Shown in pieces: positions 1 through 10,455 of a stretch of DNA of 64,000 bases. Below the pieces are notes generated by a model, which had not been told where the DNA came from, did not search any database, and saw nothing but the letters and a program-made list of their open reading frames with translations. The position numbers and the translations under genes were made by a program. Location: NCBI RefSeq assembly GCF_009695875.1, contig NZ_VUNC01000002.1:372001-436000 (forward strand). Direction: 5' to 3'. Positions within the stretch are counted from its first letter, which is position 1. Each line of letters opens with the position of its first letter. This DNA comes from Olsenella porci. Lineage in GTDB: Bacteria; Actinomycetota; Coriobacteriia; Coriobacteriales; Atopobiaceae.

Positions 1-490
1 AAACGATGGGGGTACCATCCGCAGGGCACGGCTCCTCCTGCTCGAACCGCTCGATGCCGAGGAGGATGTGGGCCATCCTGCCCTCGAGCTCGGGCTGGTA
101 GCTGAGCACGAACCGCTCCTGCAGGGCGGAATTCGCCACCACCAGGTTGGCGCTACGGAGCGCCGCCTTGTATCTGTTCACCCACCACTGCGAGTGGCCA
201 AGCGCGTTGATCTCGTTCTCGAAGGCCACGTACCCGTGGTTGAAGCACACGACGGGCTTCCCCATGAGGCGCAGCGCGTCCTGCGTGCAGATCATCGCGA
301 AGTTCAGTAGCGGCGACAAAACGACGTCGGCCTTCCGGCCCTTCGCCAGCCCCTCCCGGATGAAGCCCACCCTGTCCTGCGCGCGGACGAAGTCAACCTC
401 GTCCTGCCTGGGCCAATGCTTCAGGAGCTCCTTATGCACGTTTGAGGGTCCGCTGTTGCCCTGCGCGTCACCGAGTATGAGGACTCTCAT
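1..490 (-). CDS. Glycosyltransferase, GT4-like, partial (C-terminus outside window)
   Basis: The reading frame starts at the ATG at 490 and is still open at base 1, so about 163 residues are visible. The N-terminus MRVLILGDAQGN followed by GPSNVH resembles the first Rossmann strand and glycine loop of GT-B glycosyltransferases. Later stretches (VVCFNHGYVAFENE, LVVANSALQERF, ending near HILLGIERF) match the acceptor half of family-4 enzymes, where a 'name the emitter, then recover the fold' pattern is usual. The start overlaps the stop of the upstream gene by 4 bp (ATGA), so it is translationally coupled and the last visible gene of the polysaccharide operon. It probably adds a sugar to the lipid-linked repeat unit; donor and linkage cannot be read. 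The donor-binding half is missing, so the family call is moderate. Confidence 0.7.
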   Translation of the reverse strand, partial: MRVLILGDAQGNSGPSNVHKELLKHWPRQDEVDFVRAQDRVGFIREGLAKGRKADVVLSPLLNFAMICTQDALRLMGKPVVCFNHGYVAFENEINALGHSQWWVNRYKAALRSANLVVANSALQERFVLSYQPELEGRMAHILLGIERFEQEEPCPADGTPIV

Positions 491-1446
491 CGCTCGCCAC
501 CACCCAGAATCCGACCCAGATACGTCCCCCCACAGGACATGCCATCAAGCCCCTTATACGTCAGCTTGTGAACGGCGGTCTGCGAGCACACGGCATCGAA
601 GACATGCTGGTCGAAGGGGTCGCCCAACCTTAGCAACAGCGCGTGCGGCGTCGAGTTGGGGGCAGGCGGGACGCACCTCCACTCCTCGGGATACTCGTCT
701 ATGGCAATCTGCAGCATGTAATGCACCAGAAAGTAGTCGTCCATGGCGTCGTAGCGCTCCCAGTAGCGGTAGAGAAGGTTGCGCGCCAAAAGAAGAATCC
801 TGCTCGGCGCCTGTGCTGTCACGAGCCAGGAGGACATACACAGGCTCTTACCATCAAGCCCCGGCTTCATGCTCTGGAACATGAAGAGGTTAGAATCCGT
901 CACGTATGAAGCGGGCGTACCGGAAAGCCACACGGTAGCATCTGCCCACGTGCCGCCTCTGGTCGTGAGTAGCTCCAGACGCAGCAGGTCAGAGAAATGT
1001 GTACGAGTGATAGTGCCGGCTTTATATTTCTGCAGCACGTGCTCGGGCAAGGTCACGTCGTCAAGCATGGTTCCCTCGTCCAGCACTACAATCCGCTTAC
1101 CTGTCAGATGCTTCCGCATGCTGGCGAGACAGACCCGCACAATCTCTGGCGCCTCGTCCTCGCCCTGCAGCCAGAGCGTCCACACGATATCGTTGTGCAA
1201 CACGGTTGAGTCTGCGTATTCTCGCTCCACACGCTCCCTGAGCTCAGGCAGGTCACTCGCCATTTTCTGCCGGATGCGCCGATAGAGCTTGAGGCTCATG
1301 ACCTCGCGCACAATCTCGAGCCCCTTGCGGGATGTCCCGCAAGCGAGGGTCGCGAGCCCAGTAGAGATCACCATATGCTCACTGAACACCTGGTGCACCA
1401 CGTCGGCCCCGCCAACCTTATCCCATATAGCTCTGAAGTCGCTCAT
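487..1446 (-). CDS. Capsular polysaccharide synthesis glycosyltransferase (Caps_synth / GT32-like)
   Basis: A 319-residue protein without signal peptide or obvious membrane span. The central region carries features of the Caps_synth/GT32 group: IVRVCLASMRKHL, then IVVLDEGTM, then HFSDLLRLELLTTRGGTW followed by ADATVW. The DLLR...GG.W.D pattern places the acid pair that binds nucleotide-sugar and metal. Members transfer a hexose to capsular or O-antigen-type repeat units in the cytoplasm. It lies 6 bp downstream of rmlCD and overlaps the next glycosyltransferase by 4 bp, so it belongs to the same transcript. Sugar specificity is unknown. Family assignment is from motif reading only. Confidence 0.75.
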   Translation of the reverse strand: MSDFRAIWDKVGGADVVHQVFSEHMVISTGLATLACGTSRKGLEIVREVMSLKLYRRIRQKMASDLPELRERVEREYADSTVLHNDIVWTLWLQGEDEAPEIVRVCLASMRKHLTGKRIVVLDEGTMLDDVTLPEHVLQKYKAGTITRTHFSDLLRLELLTTRGGTWADATVWLSGTPASYVTDSNLFMFQSMKPGLDGKSLCMSSWLVTAQAPSRILLLARNLLYRYWERYDAMDDYFLVHYMLQIAIDEYPEEWRCVPPAPNSTPHALLLRLGDPFDQHVFDAVCSQTAVHKLTYKGLDGMSCGGTYLGRILGGGER

Positions 1447-1452
1447 TAGTCG

Positions 1453-2922
1453 CTAGCATCTCCCGGACATCAACTCGGAAAGATAGCTCGTAAGGCTCTG
1501 CTCCCAGTCGGGCATGTGGAAGCCCGTTGCCTCGAGCTTCGCGAGCGAGAGGGCGGAGTGCACCGGCCTGGGAGCTATGGGGCCCTTCGCAGATGCATAG
1601 TACTCCGCGGTGGAGACGGGGCGGACGGCGGCGCCGTTGCCGTTCCTCTGCTCGAAGACCGCACGTGCTACGTCGGCCCAGCTCCTGACCGCGCCCGAGC
1701 CGGTGCAGTCGTAGGTGCCGTATGCCGCATGCGTGTCCAGCAGGTGGAGAATCGCGCGGGCCATGTCCTCCGTGAAGGTGAGCCTCCCCAGCTGGTCGTC
1801 CACCACGGTGACATGGCCGAGGGCATCGCCCGGATCGGCGACCCTGTCCGAGAGCCCGACCATGGTCCTCACGAAGTTGCGCCCGTCGCCTATGACCCAG
1901 CTGGAGCGCAGGACGTAGTGCCTCGGGCATCCCGCCACGGCGAGGTCGCCCGCCGCCTTGGACTGCCCGTAGACGGAGAGGGGGCTGAGGGGCTCGTCCT
2001 CGTCGTGCACCTCCCTCGTGCCGTCGAAGACGTAGTCCGAGGAGACGTGGACGAGGCAGATGCCGTGCTCCGCGCACGTGCGTGCGAGCAGCGCCGGGCC
2101 CTGGGCGTTGGCCTTCCAGCAGGAGATGCGGCCCTCCGGCGTCTCGGCTTTGTCCACTGCCGTCCAGGCCCCGCAGTTGATCACGGTGCCGTAGAGGTCC
2201 CAGTCGTAGCGCGAGTAGGCCCCGGGGTCGGACATGTCGAAGGTGTCTATGTCGCAGAAGTCGAAGGAGGACGCGATGCCACGCTCCTCGGCGAGCGCCC
2301 TCACGGCGCGCCCGAGCTGCCCCCTGCATCCCGTGACGAGCGTCCTCCTCGGGGCCATGGGCACAACGTCCGCAAGCATCGGATGGTGCAGGTCCGCCTC
2401 GGAGAGCGTGGCCTCCGAGAGCGGGATCGGCCACTGGATGCCGAGCTCCGGGTCCGCCAGGCTCACGAAGGTGTAGGTGCGCTTGAGCTCCGCAGACCAG
2501 TGGGCGTCCACGAGGTAGGTGTAGGCGGTGCCGTCCTCCAGCGCCTGGAAGGAGTTGCCGACGCCCCGGGGGACATAGATGGCGCGGGAGGGGTCGAGGG
2601 TGGCCGTGAAGACCCTCCCGAAGGTCTCGCTCCCCTGCCTGAGGTCGACCCAGGCCCCGAAGACCGAGCCCGTGGCAATCGACACGAACTTGTCCCAGGG
2701 CTCCGCGTGGATGCCGCGCGTGACGCCCCTCTCCGCGTTGAAGGAGACGTTGTTCTGGACCACGCGCAGGTCGGGGATGCCGAGCGAGACCATCTTGGCC
2801 CGCTGCCAGTTCTCCTTGAACCATCCGCGGGAGTCCCCGTGGACGCTGAGCTCCACCACCTTGAGCCCCTCGATGCCGGTCTCCTCGACCCTGAGGTCCT
2901 TCTCGAACTCGATGTCGGACAC
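1453..2922 (-). CDS. rmlCD: Bifunctional dTDP-4-dehydrorhamnose 3,5-epimerase / reductase (RmlC-RmlD fusion)
   Basis: 489 residues, two enzymes in one chain. Residues about 1-190 are an RmlC cupin (GDSRGWFKENWQ, VQNNVSFNAERGVTRGIHAE, YVPRGVGNSFQ). Residues about 192-489 are an RmlD short-chain reductase (TLVTGCRGQLGRAV nucleotide loop, HVSSDYVFDG, YGQSKAAGD with the catalytic Tyr-x3-Lys, RSSWVIG). Together they do the last two steps from dTDP-4-keto-6-deoxyglucose to dTDP-L-rhamnose. The start is a GTG preceded by AGGAGG at good distance. The gene sits between rmlB and a glycosyltransferase, completing the rmlA-rmlB-rmlCD set. In many bacteria rmlC and rmlD are separate genes; the fusion is known in some actinobacteria. 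Confidence 0.95.
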   Translation of the reverse strand: MSDIEFEKDLRVEETGIEGLKVVELSVHGDSRGWFKENWQRAKMVSLGIPDLRVVQNNVSFNAERGVTRGIHAEPWDKFVSIATGSVFGAWVDLRQGSETFGRVFTATLDPSRAIYVPRGVGNSFQALEDGTAYTYLVDAHWSAELKRTYTFVSLADPELGIQWPIPLSEATLSEADLHHPMLADVVPMAPRRTLVTGCRGQLGRAVRALAEERGIASSFDFCDIDTFDMSDPGAYSRYDWDLYGTVINCGAWTAVDKAETPEGRISCWKANAQGPALLARTCAEHGICLVHVSSDYVFDGTREVHDEDEPLSPLSVYGQSKAAGDLAVAGCPRHYVLRSSWVIGDGRNFVRTMVGLSDRVADPGDALGHVTVVDDQLGRLTFTEDMARAILHLLDTHAAYGTYDCTGSGAVRSWADVARAVFEQRNGNGAAVRPVSTAEYYASAKGPIAPRPVHSALSLAKLEATGFHMPDWEQSLTSYLSELMSGRC

Positions 2923-2931
2923 GCTAACCTC

Positions 2932-4884
<1,953 letters not shown>

Positions 4885-4917
4885 TCAACACCCTCGGAGT
4901 TCTGCAATTGAAGAAGT

Positions 4918-6093
4918 TCATTCCTCGCCACTGATAGTGAGGAAGAGAGTCTCATAGAGATCAGTGATATATGGCCAAGAGTATTCTGTCTCGATGCGTC
5001 TGGTAGAGGCGGCATCTAGCTTCTCAATATCATCCTTTGATAGCCTGTCAGCGTGTGTAATCAGGCTTGACAGACTTCCTGATTCCTTCGTCCAGTAAAG
5101 AGCCGAATTTTCGGCAACCTCACGATTAAAGCCCACGTCAAGAAGCAAGTTTAGCCTCGTGGAAGCAAGAGCTTCCAAAAGACTCGGATTGGTGCCTCCA
5201 ACTTCATGGCCATGGAAGTATCCGAAGGCATTCTCACGTACCTTCTTTAATAGCTCTTGATCATAAATCGCCCCTACGAACTTAATTCGTGAATCCTCCT
5301 GGAAATGGGTCTTCTCCTCCAGTTCTTCCAAGAAGGCTTCGTTAACGTTCGTTACCAGAGCAAACTCACGTTTAGTATTAGACCGCATAAATTCGCGTAT
5401 CATTGTTTCGTAGTTATTTTCAGGTACGAAACGACCAACTACCAGATAATAATTAAAAGGACTGAGCCCATGCTCCTTCAGCCATTCCGTCCACTTCTGA
5501 TCGTGATCTGAAAGCGTGGAACGCTTAATGTCGGCTCCATAGGCGATGAATGTTGTCTGTGGTTTAAGGCTTGCGTACTCTTCGTGTATGTACTGCTCAA
5601 TGTTTCTGCTGTCGCATACCAACAAATCAGCATGCTTCACCATCCCGCACTCGGAAACCTTCCAATAATGTCGTACCGGAAGGCTCCATTTCGCACGCAT
5701 CCATTCATGTCCGTCCGGATTCACCATCAATATTCCGCCGAGAGAATGCAAGCGCTTTGCAAACCTGCCTACGAACGGTCCAATACGACAGGCAAGCACA
5801 TATACGATAGGATGTGAAATATTGTTCTCTTGAATATATTTCAGACAATATTTGAAAGCATCGATATCATATGTTATGGCTTGCGCAGAGCCAATAGGCT
5901 TTCTTAGCACTTTGAAGCACTGAGCTCCGTTGTACTCAAACTCCCCTACTTCAGAAGCCTTGTCTTCGGCGCATGCAATGTGATATTTTATGTCGTGAGA
6001 CTTTTGATTCTCGGTCAACTTTTCCAAAAATGTCTCATACCCACCGTAACAGGCAGGAATTCCCTTTGAACCAATAATAAAAACATGCTGCAT
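4918..6093 (-). CDS. DUF1972-type glycosyltransferase (probable rhamnosyltransferase)
   Basis: 391 residues. The N-terminus HVFIIGSKGIPACYGGYET followed by FLEKLT is the hallmark of the DUF1972/GT4 group, which includes Cps2T- and RgpA-like rhamnosyltransferases. NPDGHEWMRAKWS and the downstream GRFVPENNYETMIREFM plus GTNPSLLEALAS are the GT4 donor-site motifs. Next to a complete dTDP-rhamnose set, addition of L-rhamnose to the first lipid-linked sugar is the likely role; this is inference. The gene is clearly more AT-rich than its neighbours and uses A/T-ending codons (runs such as aaatgggtct, ataattaaaagg), suggesting relatively recent acquisition. A GAGGGGAT Shine-Dalgarno supports the ATG. 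Confidence 0.87.
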   Translation of the reverse strand: MQHVFIIGSKGIPACYGGYETFLEKLTENQKSHDIKYHIACAEDKASEVGEFEYNGAQCFKVLRKPIGSAQAITYDIDAFKYCLKYIQENNISHPIVYVLACRIGPFVGRFAKRLHSLGGILMVNPDGHEWMRAKWSLPVRHYWKVSECGMVKHADLLVCDSRNIEQYIHEEYASLKPQTTFIAYGADIKRSTLSDHDQKWTEWLKEHGLSPFNYYLVVGRFVPENNYETMIREFMRSNTKREFALVTNVNEAFLEELEEKTHFQEDSRIKFVGAIYDQELLKKVRENAFGYFHGHEVGGTNPSLLEALASTRLNLLLDVGFNREVAENSALYWTKESGSLSSLITHADRLSKDDIEKLDAASTRRIETEYSWPYITDLYETLFLTISGEE

Positions 6094-6129
6094 AGGGCTA
6101 TCCCCTCATTAAATACCGTATGAACCAGA

Positions 6130-6990
6130 CTAATTCCCCTGGGCAGTGAGCACCACACCGATGGTCTGGATGATGAGCTTGAAGTCGGCCCTAGCGCTGC
6201 ACTGCTTGATGTACAGAAGATCCAGGTCTACCCACTCGTCGAAGCTGATTGCATCGCGGTTGCGGCGCGTCTGCCAGTAGCAGGTGATGCCCGGCTTCAC
6301 CAGGAGTCGCTGCCTCTGACGCTCGTTGTAGAGCTTCGTCTCCCTTGGAATGGCCGGACGAGGACCGACGATGGACATGTCCCCCTTGATGACGTTGAAG
6401 AACTGAGGGAGCTCATCCAGGCTCGTCTTGCGGATGAAGTGACCGACCCTCGTGACGCGCGGATCGTCCTTGATCTTGAAGACGGGGCCATCCTTCTCGT
6501 TGAGGTCCTTGAGCTCAGCGAGGCGGTCCTCGGCATCGACGTACATGGAGCGGAACTTCCACATGTAGAAGTGCCTGCCATCCTTACCGACGCGCTCCTG
6601 CCTGAAGAACACAGGACCGTGGTCATCCACGAAAATGGCGATGGCAACGATGAGGTAGAGCCACCAGAAGAGCGCCAGCACGAGCAGGCTAAACGCGACA
6701 TCGAAGAGACGCTTGACAAAGCGGAACCCGTACCTGTGGGCAAGCCGCTCAGCCGCCTCGTAGGTTGCCTGATCGGGCGCATCACTATGCTCCGTCTCGC
6801 CCCCGTTGTTATGAAAGCTCGACTCGGGCATCACCACATGCGCGGATGCGGACTCCCAGGACTTGCTGTTTTGTAACCCCGATTCCGCCGCGTCACCCGT
6901 AGCTGTTGCTTGCTGCGTCACCATTCCCACGAACCCCCCCCCGGCATATTTTGGGGAGGCCTCTCTTCCCATGTCAGCAGCATGGACCAA
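6130..6990 (-). CDS. Undecaprenyl-phosphate sugar phosphotransferase (exopolysaccharide priming transferase)
   Basis: 286 residues. A polar N-terminal stretch of about 95 residues leads to RLFDVAFSLLVLALFWWLYL, a membrane helix that in this family forms a re-entrant hairpin. Then come FRQERVGKDGRHFYMWKFRSM, the KTSLDELPQFFNVIKGDMS block with the catalytic Asp-Glu, and VGPRPAIP. These are the monotopic polyprenyl-phosphate sugar-1-phosphate transferase motifs (WbaP/PglC superfamily). The enzyme puts the first sugar-phosphate on undecaprenyl phosphate at the inner membrane face. The start is uncertain: an ATG at residue 23 preceded by a G-rich run is an alternative. It sits where cpsE lies in many capsule operons. 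Confidence 0.92.
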   Translation of the reverse strand: MVHAADMGREASPKYAGGGFVGMVTQQATATGDAAESGLQNSKSWESASAHVVMPESSFHNNGGETEHSDAPDQATYEAAERLAHRYGFRFVKRLFDVAFSLLVLALFWWLYLIVAIAIFVDDHGPVFFRQERVGKDGRHFYMWKFRSMYVDAEDRLAELKDLNEKDGPVFKIKDDPRVTRVGHFIRKTSLDELPQFFNVIKGDMSIVGPRPAIPRETKLYNERQRQRLLVKPGITCYWQTRRNRDAISFDEWVDLDLLYIKQCSARADFKLIIQTIGVVLTAQGN

Positions 6991-7164
6991 TGCAGGCCCA
7001 CAATCCCACGGGATCGAACCTATAGATGCAAGTTGTTTGTTTGTGCTCTTCCCAGCACCCTGAAAAGTCTACTTTTTGACCCCGGGTATAACAACCGAAA
7101 GTCGCATCTTCTCCCGTTTCCCACACGACGGTATATTAAACGCTTTTACTTGCCGAATGGTAAC

Positions 7165-7806
7165 TTATCGCAGGTAAGAGCCATATTTATGTATGGCCTT
7201 CGCGAGAAGCCGGTAATGCTCCGGGCAGTGCGCATCGCTGGCGATATAGCTATACAGACCGCTTTTTAGCATCTTGATGGCAGGGCGCTTCTCGGCCCCC
7301 AGCCTGCCGCCGGCGATGAAGTCGGCGGACGCCTGGAGCTCGCAGCCCATGTCCACGAGCTCCTGCGCCAGCGACACGTCCCTCTGGATGGCCATGTAGC
7401 GCTCGGGGTGGGCGATGATCACCTGGTAGCCCATGCCCTGGAGCTCGAAGATGGTGCGCTCGTAGTCGCCGAAGCGGCTGGGGCTGGCGCCCACCGAAAG
7501 CTCGAGGAGGAAGGTCGGCTCGTTGTCGAACGCCAGGGACTGGGCCCACTGCATGCCCAGCTCCATAAGCTTCTCGTAGTTGACCTCAAAGCCCATCTTG
7601 ACGGGAAAGCCATCCGCCGCGTCCTCGAACTCGTAGAACGCGTACCACATGGCCTTGAAGTCGAAGTACGGCTTGCGGCAGTGCGGGGTGCACACCATGG
7701 ACGTGACGCCGGCTGCCTTTGCGGCCTGGAGCATGCGAAGCGACTCGTCCAGGTCTGCCGCCCCGTCGTCGACGCCGGGGAGGATGTGGCAGTGGAGGTC
7801 CCTCAT
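7165..7806 (-). CDS. CpsB/CapC-family tyrosine-protein phosphatase (PHP-type)
   Basis: 213 residues. MRDLHCHILPGVDDGAAD is the PHP metal-binding N-terminus, with TPHCRKPYF, the internal FEVNYEKLMELG, and IAHPERY and SDAHCPEHY supplying the remaining His/Asp ligands. Such Mn-dependent phosphatases dephosphorylate the cognate tyrosine kinase CpsD and so set polymer length. The gene begins 6 bp after the kinase stop with no strong Shine-Dalgarno, suggesting coupling. About 170 bp of moderately AT-rich DNA separate it from the sugar transferase; a minor internal promoter there is possible but not convincing. Confidence 0.93.
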   Translation of the reverse strand: MRDLHCHILPGVDDGAADLDESLRMLQAAKAAGVTSMVCTPHCRKPYFDFKAMWYAFYEFEDAADGFPVKMGFEVNYEKLMELGMQWAQSLAFDNEPTFLLELSVGASPSRFGDYERTIFELQGMGYQVIIAHPERYMAIQRDVSLAQELVDMGCELQASADFIAGGRLGAEKRPAIKMLKSGLYSYIASDAHCPEHYRLLAKAIHKYGSYLR

Positions 7807-7812
7807 GCTGAG

Positions 7813-8820
7813 CTACGCCTCGTCGTCGTAGGACTTGGGGATGTAGACGCCGCCCTGGGCTGCCTGCTTGGAGCCCCTCCTCCCCTGCTGGGCCTGCGCG
7901 ACGGCGGGACGGGCGGGCACGGCCTTGGCGACACGCCCCGCTGCCTCGCGGGACGCGCGCGCCATGTTGAGGAACGCGGAGGTGTCCTCGGGCTTCTGGG
8001 CCTTGGGCGCCGGCTTCTTCGGACGGGCGGGGCGCTCGGGCGGGTTGGGAGCATCAGCGGGCTGGGGACGGCGTGCCGGACGCTCGGGGCGAGCCGGGCG
8101 CTGCTCGGGAGCCGCAACCTGCAGCTTGGGACCCTCCGCCTTGTCCTCGTCCTTGTAGTAGCGGTAGTAGTAGTCGTTGTGCTTGGTCTCGCAGCAGTTC
8201 ATGATTACGCCGGCGAGGTTGCAGTTGGAGTGGCGGAGCTGCTCCGCCGCCGCCGCGACCTCCGCCTTGCGCACGAAGTGCTCGCGCACCACCATGTACA
8301 CGGCGTCGACCTGGGCGCCCAGCACGGCGGCGTCCACGAAGGTGCCAACGGGAGGGGTGTCGAACAGGACGTAGTCGTACGCCTCGCTCGCCTCGCGCAC
8401 GAAGTTGGCGAAGTGACGGGAGCCGAGGACGTCGGACGGGTTGGGGATGTGGGGCTCGGCGTCCAGGAAGAAGAAGCCGCGCACCTGCGTCTTTACCACG
8501 GCGTCCGCAAGGGGCACCTGGCCGGAGATGACGGAGTAGATGCCGTTGCGGCCATGCACGCCAAGAGAGTTGGCCATGGAGCGGCGGCGGAGGTCGCACT
8601 CCACGAGCAGCACGCTCTTGCCGGAGGTGGCGATTGCCATGGCCAGGTTGCGCGTGACGAAGGTCTTGCCCTCGTTGGGCACGGACGACGTGATGGCGAT
8701 GGTTCGGATGGGGTTGTCGACCCCCATGAAGCGGATGTTGGCGAGGAGGGTCTTTGCCGCGTTGCCGACCGAGCGCTGGGCGTCCTCGGCCTCGTTGCCC
8801 CTGTTGTTGAAGATTGCCAT
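7813..8820 (-). CDS. CpsD/CapB-family bacterial tyrosine kinase with proline-rich tail
   Basis: 335 residues. Walker A SSVPNEGKTFVTRN at 45-58, Walker A' LLVECDLRRR at 71-80 and Walker B YVLFDTPP at 150-157 define a BY-kinase. A tyrosine cluster NDYYYRYYKDED lies at 215-226, where the classic kinases end; trans-phosphorylation of this cluster controls ring assembly with the Wzz-like partner. Unusually, about 110 more residues follow: a Pro/Arg/Lys-rich stretch (PARPERPARRP, PKKPAPKAQ) and a short conserved-looking end GGVYIPKSYDDEA. It starts 3 bp after the upstream stop. The kinase, phosphatase and polymer-length protein form the usual regulatory trio. Confidence 0.93.
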   Translation of the reverse strand: MAIFNNRGNEAEDAQRSVGNAAKTLLANIRFMGVDNPIRTIAITSSVPNEGKTFVTRNLAMAIATSGKSVLLVECDLRRRSMANSLGVHGRNGIYSVISGQVPLADAVVKTQVRGFFFLDAEPHIPNPSDVLGSRHFANFVREASEAYDYVLFDTPPVGTFVDAAVLGAQVDAVYMVVREHFVRKAEVAAAAEQLRHSNCNLAGVIMNCCETKHNDYYYRYYKDEDKAEGPKLQVAAPEQRPARPERPARRPQPADAPNPPERPARPKKPAPKAQKPEDTSAFLNMARASREAAGRVAKAVPARPAVAQAQQGRRGSKQAAQGGVYIPKSYDDEA

Positions 8821-8823
8821 TGC

Positions 8824-9486
8824 CTACATCCTCTCCAGCTTGGGGAAGTGACCGACCACGGGGACGTTGAGCAGCTGCTCCACGTCCTCGGAGCTCTTGA
8901 CGCGGGTGTCCATCATGTCCTGGACCACCACGATCGCGATGGCGGCGAAGAGGCCCGCGAGCAGGCCGACCGCAATGTAGAGGGGGCGCTTGGGGCCGGA
9001 CGGGATCTCGGGGGTGGACGCCTGGTCGATCACGTTGACCGACTGGGTGCCGATGACGGACTGGGTGACGCTCTGGAGGTCGCTCGCGTATGCGTTCGCG
9101 ATGTCGGCCGCGCGCTTGGCGTCCTTGCCGGTGACGGAAATCGTGAGCACGCGCGTGGTGGTGGCGCTGGTGACATCGACGTCGTAGCCGGATAGGCTGC
9201 TGATGCCAAGCTGCTTGCTCACGTCCTGCTTGACTCGGTCGGACTCGGCGATGGTCGCCACGTCCTGGGTCATCATCTGGGCGGCGGAGAGGTCGCTGTA
9301 CTGGGAGCCCGAGCTGGTGCCCTCCGTTGTGTCGTTGCGCGACAGGACGTACATGGTGGTGGACGCCGTGTACTCGTTGGGCATGAGGAACGCCGCGATT
9401 GCAACGACCACTCCCATGACGATGGGGAGGAGCAGCACGAAGCGGAGGTGCTTCCTCAGCAGGCTGAACAGTTCGGCTAGGGTCAT
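8824..9486 (-). CDS. Wzz/CpsC-type polysaccharide chain-length and kinase-activator protein
   Basis: 220 residues with a membrane helix at about 17-36 (FVLLLPIVMGVVVAIAAFLM) and a second at about 172-192 (LYIAVGLLAGLFAAIAIVVV), flanking an extracellular alpha/beta domain. The segment PEIPSGPKRP before the second helix is the proline-rich motif of this family. The cytoplasmic tail (SSEDVEQLLNVPVVGHFPKLERM) is where Gram-positive CpsC/CapA proteins contact and activate the tyrosine kinase. It is the first gene of the polysaccharide operon, with 300 bp of noncoding DNA upstream where the operon promoter must lie. Confidence 0.92.
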   Translation of the reverse strand: MTLAELFSLLRKHLRFVLLLPIVMGVVVAIAAFLMPNEYTASTTMYVLSRNDTTEGTSSGSQYSDLSAAQMMTQDVATIAESDRVKQDVSKQLGISSLSGYDVDVTSATTTRVLTISVTGKDAKRAADIANAYASDLQSVTQSVIGTQSVNVIDQASTPEIPSGPKRPLYIAVGLLAGLFAAIAIVVVQDMMDTRVKSSEDVEQLLNVPVVGHFPKLERM

Positions 9487-9786
9487 CGGGCGAGCCCTTC
9501 CTATATGTTGTGTGCTTGTCCTGACTGTTGCCCCTTTGGGGCTGCGGCGCGCGGGCCATGGGCGAGCCGTCGCAATCGCACCTCAATATAGCCCAAAGTT
9601 GGCATCTACGTGCAATTGCCACAGCTTTGCGCGAGGGGGTACGACGGGTCGGGACGCTGGGATCGGGCGGAGCGGTCCCAAGGGCATGGGATGCGGGCGC
9701 GCGACGCGCCAGAGGTTTAGACATGGGACGGCCCCGCCGTCGGGATGACGACGGGGCCGCTTTCCGCGCCCTGCTGCGGAGTGGCG
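9487..9786. other. Intergenic region: promoter area of polysaccharide operon
   Basis: 300 bp between the first polysaccharide gene and the end of the second trkA-like gene, both on the minus strand. It contains the hairpin at 9729-9759 and a stretch at about 9590-9625 that is AT-richer than its surroundings (tcaatatagcccaaagttgg). At about 9615 there is ATTGCCACAGCT, identical to the first 12 bases of one family A inverted unit (61033), but the rest of the unit is not recognisable. No convincing -35/-10 pair could be chosen. Confidence 0.5.
9729..9759 (-). terminator. Stem-loop terminator after the trkA pair
   Basis: An inverted repeat CGGCCCCG / CGGGGCCG extended inwards by CGTC / GACG, giving about 12 pairs with one mismatch around a 5-base loop. 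It lies 28 bp beyond the stop of the minus-strand TrkA gene. No strong T run follows on the minus strand, so termination may be weak or factor-assisted. Confidence 0.6.
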
Positions 9787-10446
9787 CTACGCCAGCGCGC
9801 GGCGCAGCTCCTGCCGTGCGCCCTCGCTGGTGAAGGCGAGCACGTTGTCCCCCTCGCAGAGGCCGGTGTCGCCGTTGGGGACGATTATGTCGCCCGCGCG
9901 GTCGATGGCGATGATGACCGTCTGGTCGGGAAGCGAGAGGTCGCTCACGCGACGGCCCACGGCACCCGAGCCGGGACGCACCTCCACCTGCACCAGCGCG
10001 TGGTCGTCCTTTCCCAGCCGCATGATGGTGAAGACGTCCTCCATGTCGAGACCCTCCTGCACCGACCGCGCGATGAGGTCCGCCTGGTTGATTCCCACGT
10101 CCACGCCCATGGACTCGTTGAACATCCACGAGTTCCTGGGGTTGTTGACGCGTGCGACGACGCGCGGCACCTGGTACTCGACCTTGGCGAGGGTCGAGAC
10201 CACGAGGTTGACCTCGTCGCTTCCGGTGGCGGCGATCACGACGTCCGCGCCCATGACCCCGGCACGCTCGAGCACCTCGGGGCTGGTGCCGTTCCCCACG
10301 ATGACGCGCTGGTCGGGCAGGTTTGCCTGGAACTTCTCCGCGACCCTGCGGCGGTTCTCGACCACGACGACGGACGAGCCGTCGCCCTTGAGGATGGGGG
10401 CCAGGTACGACCCGGTCTTGCCGCCGCCCACGATGATGATCTGCAT
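9787..10446 (-). CDS. TrkA-type potassium uptake regulator (second copy)
   Basis: 219 residues. The N-terminal RCK-N Rossmann domain starts MQIIIVGGGKTGSYLAPIL, with VVVENRRRV and VIAATGSDEVNL. The C-terminal RCK-C domain starts at about 135 (VEVRPGSGAVGRRV, IIAIDRAGDIIVPNGDT). Such subunits bind NAD(H) and often a second ligand and gate a TrkH/KtrB-type K+ channel. It follows another single-unit TrkA by 9 bp, an arrangement like mycobacterial ceoBC. No channel subunit is in the window. A GGAGG precedes the ATG. Confidence 0.92.
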   Translation of the reverse strand: MQIIIVGGGKTGSYLAPILKGDGSSVVVVENRRRVAEKFQANLPDQRVIVGNGTSPEVLERAGVMGADVVIAATGSDEVNLVVSTLAKVEYQVPRVVARVNNPRNSWMFNESMGVDVGINQADLIARSVQEGLDMEDVFTIMRLGKDDHALVQVEVRPGSGAVGRRVSDLSLPDQTVIIAIDRAGDIIVPNGDTGLCEGDNVLAFTSEGARQELRRALA

Positions 10447-10455
10447 CTCTGCCTC

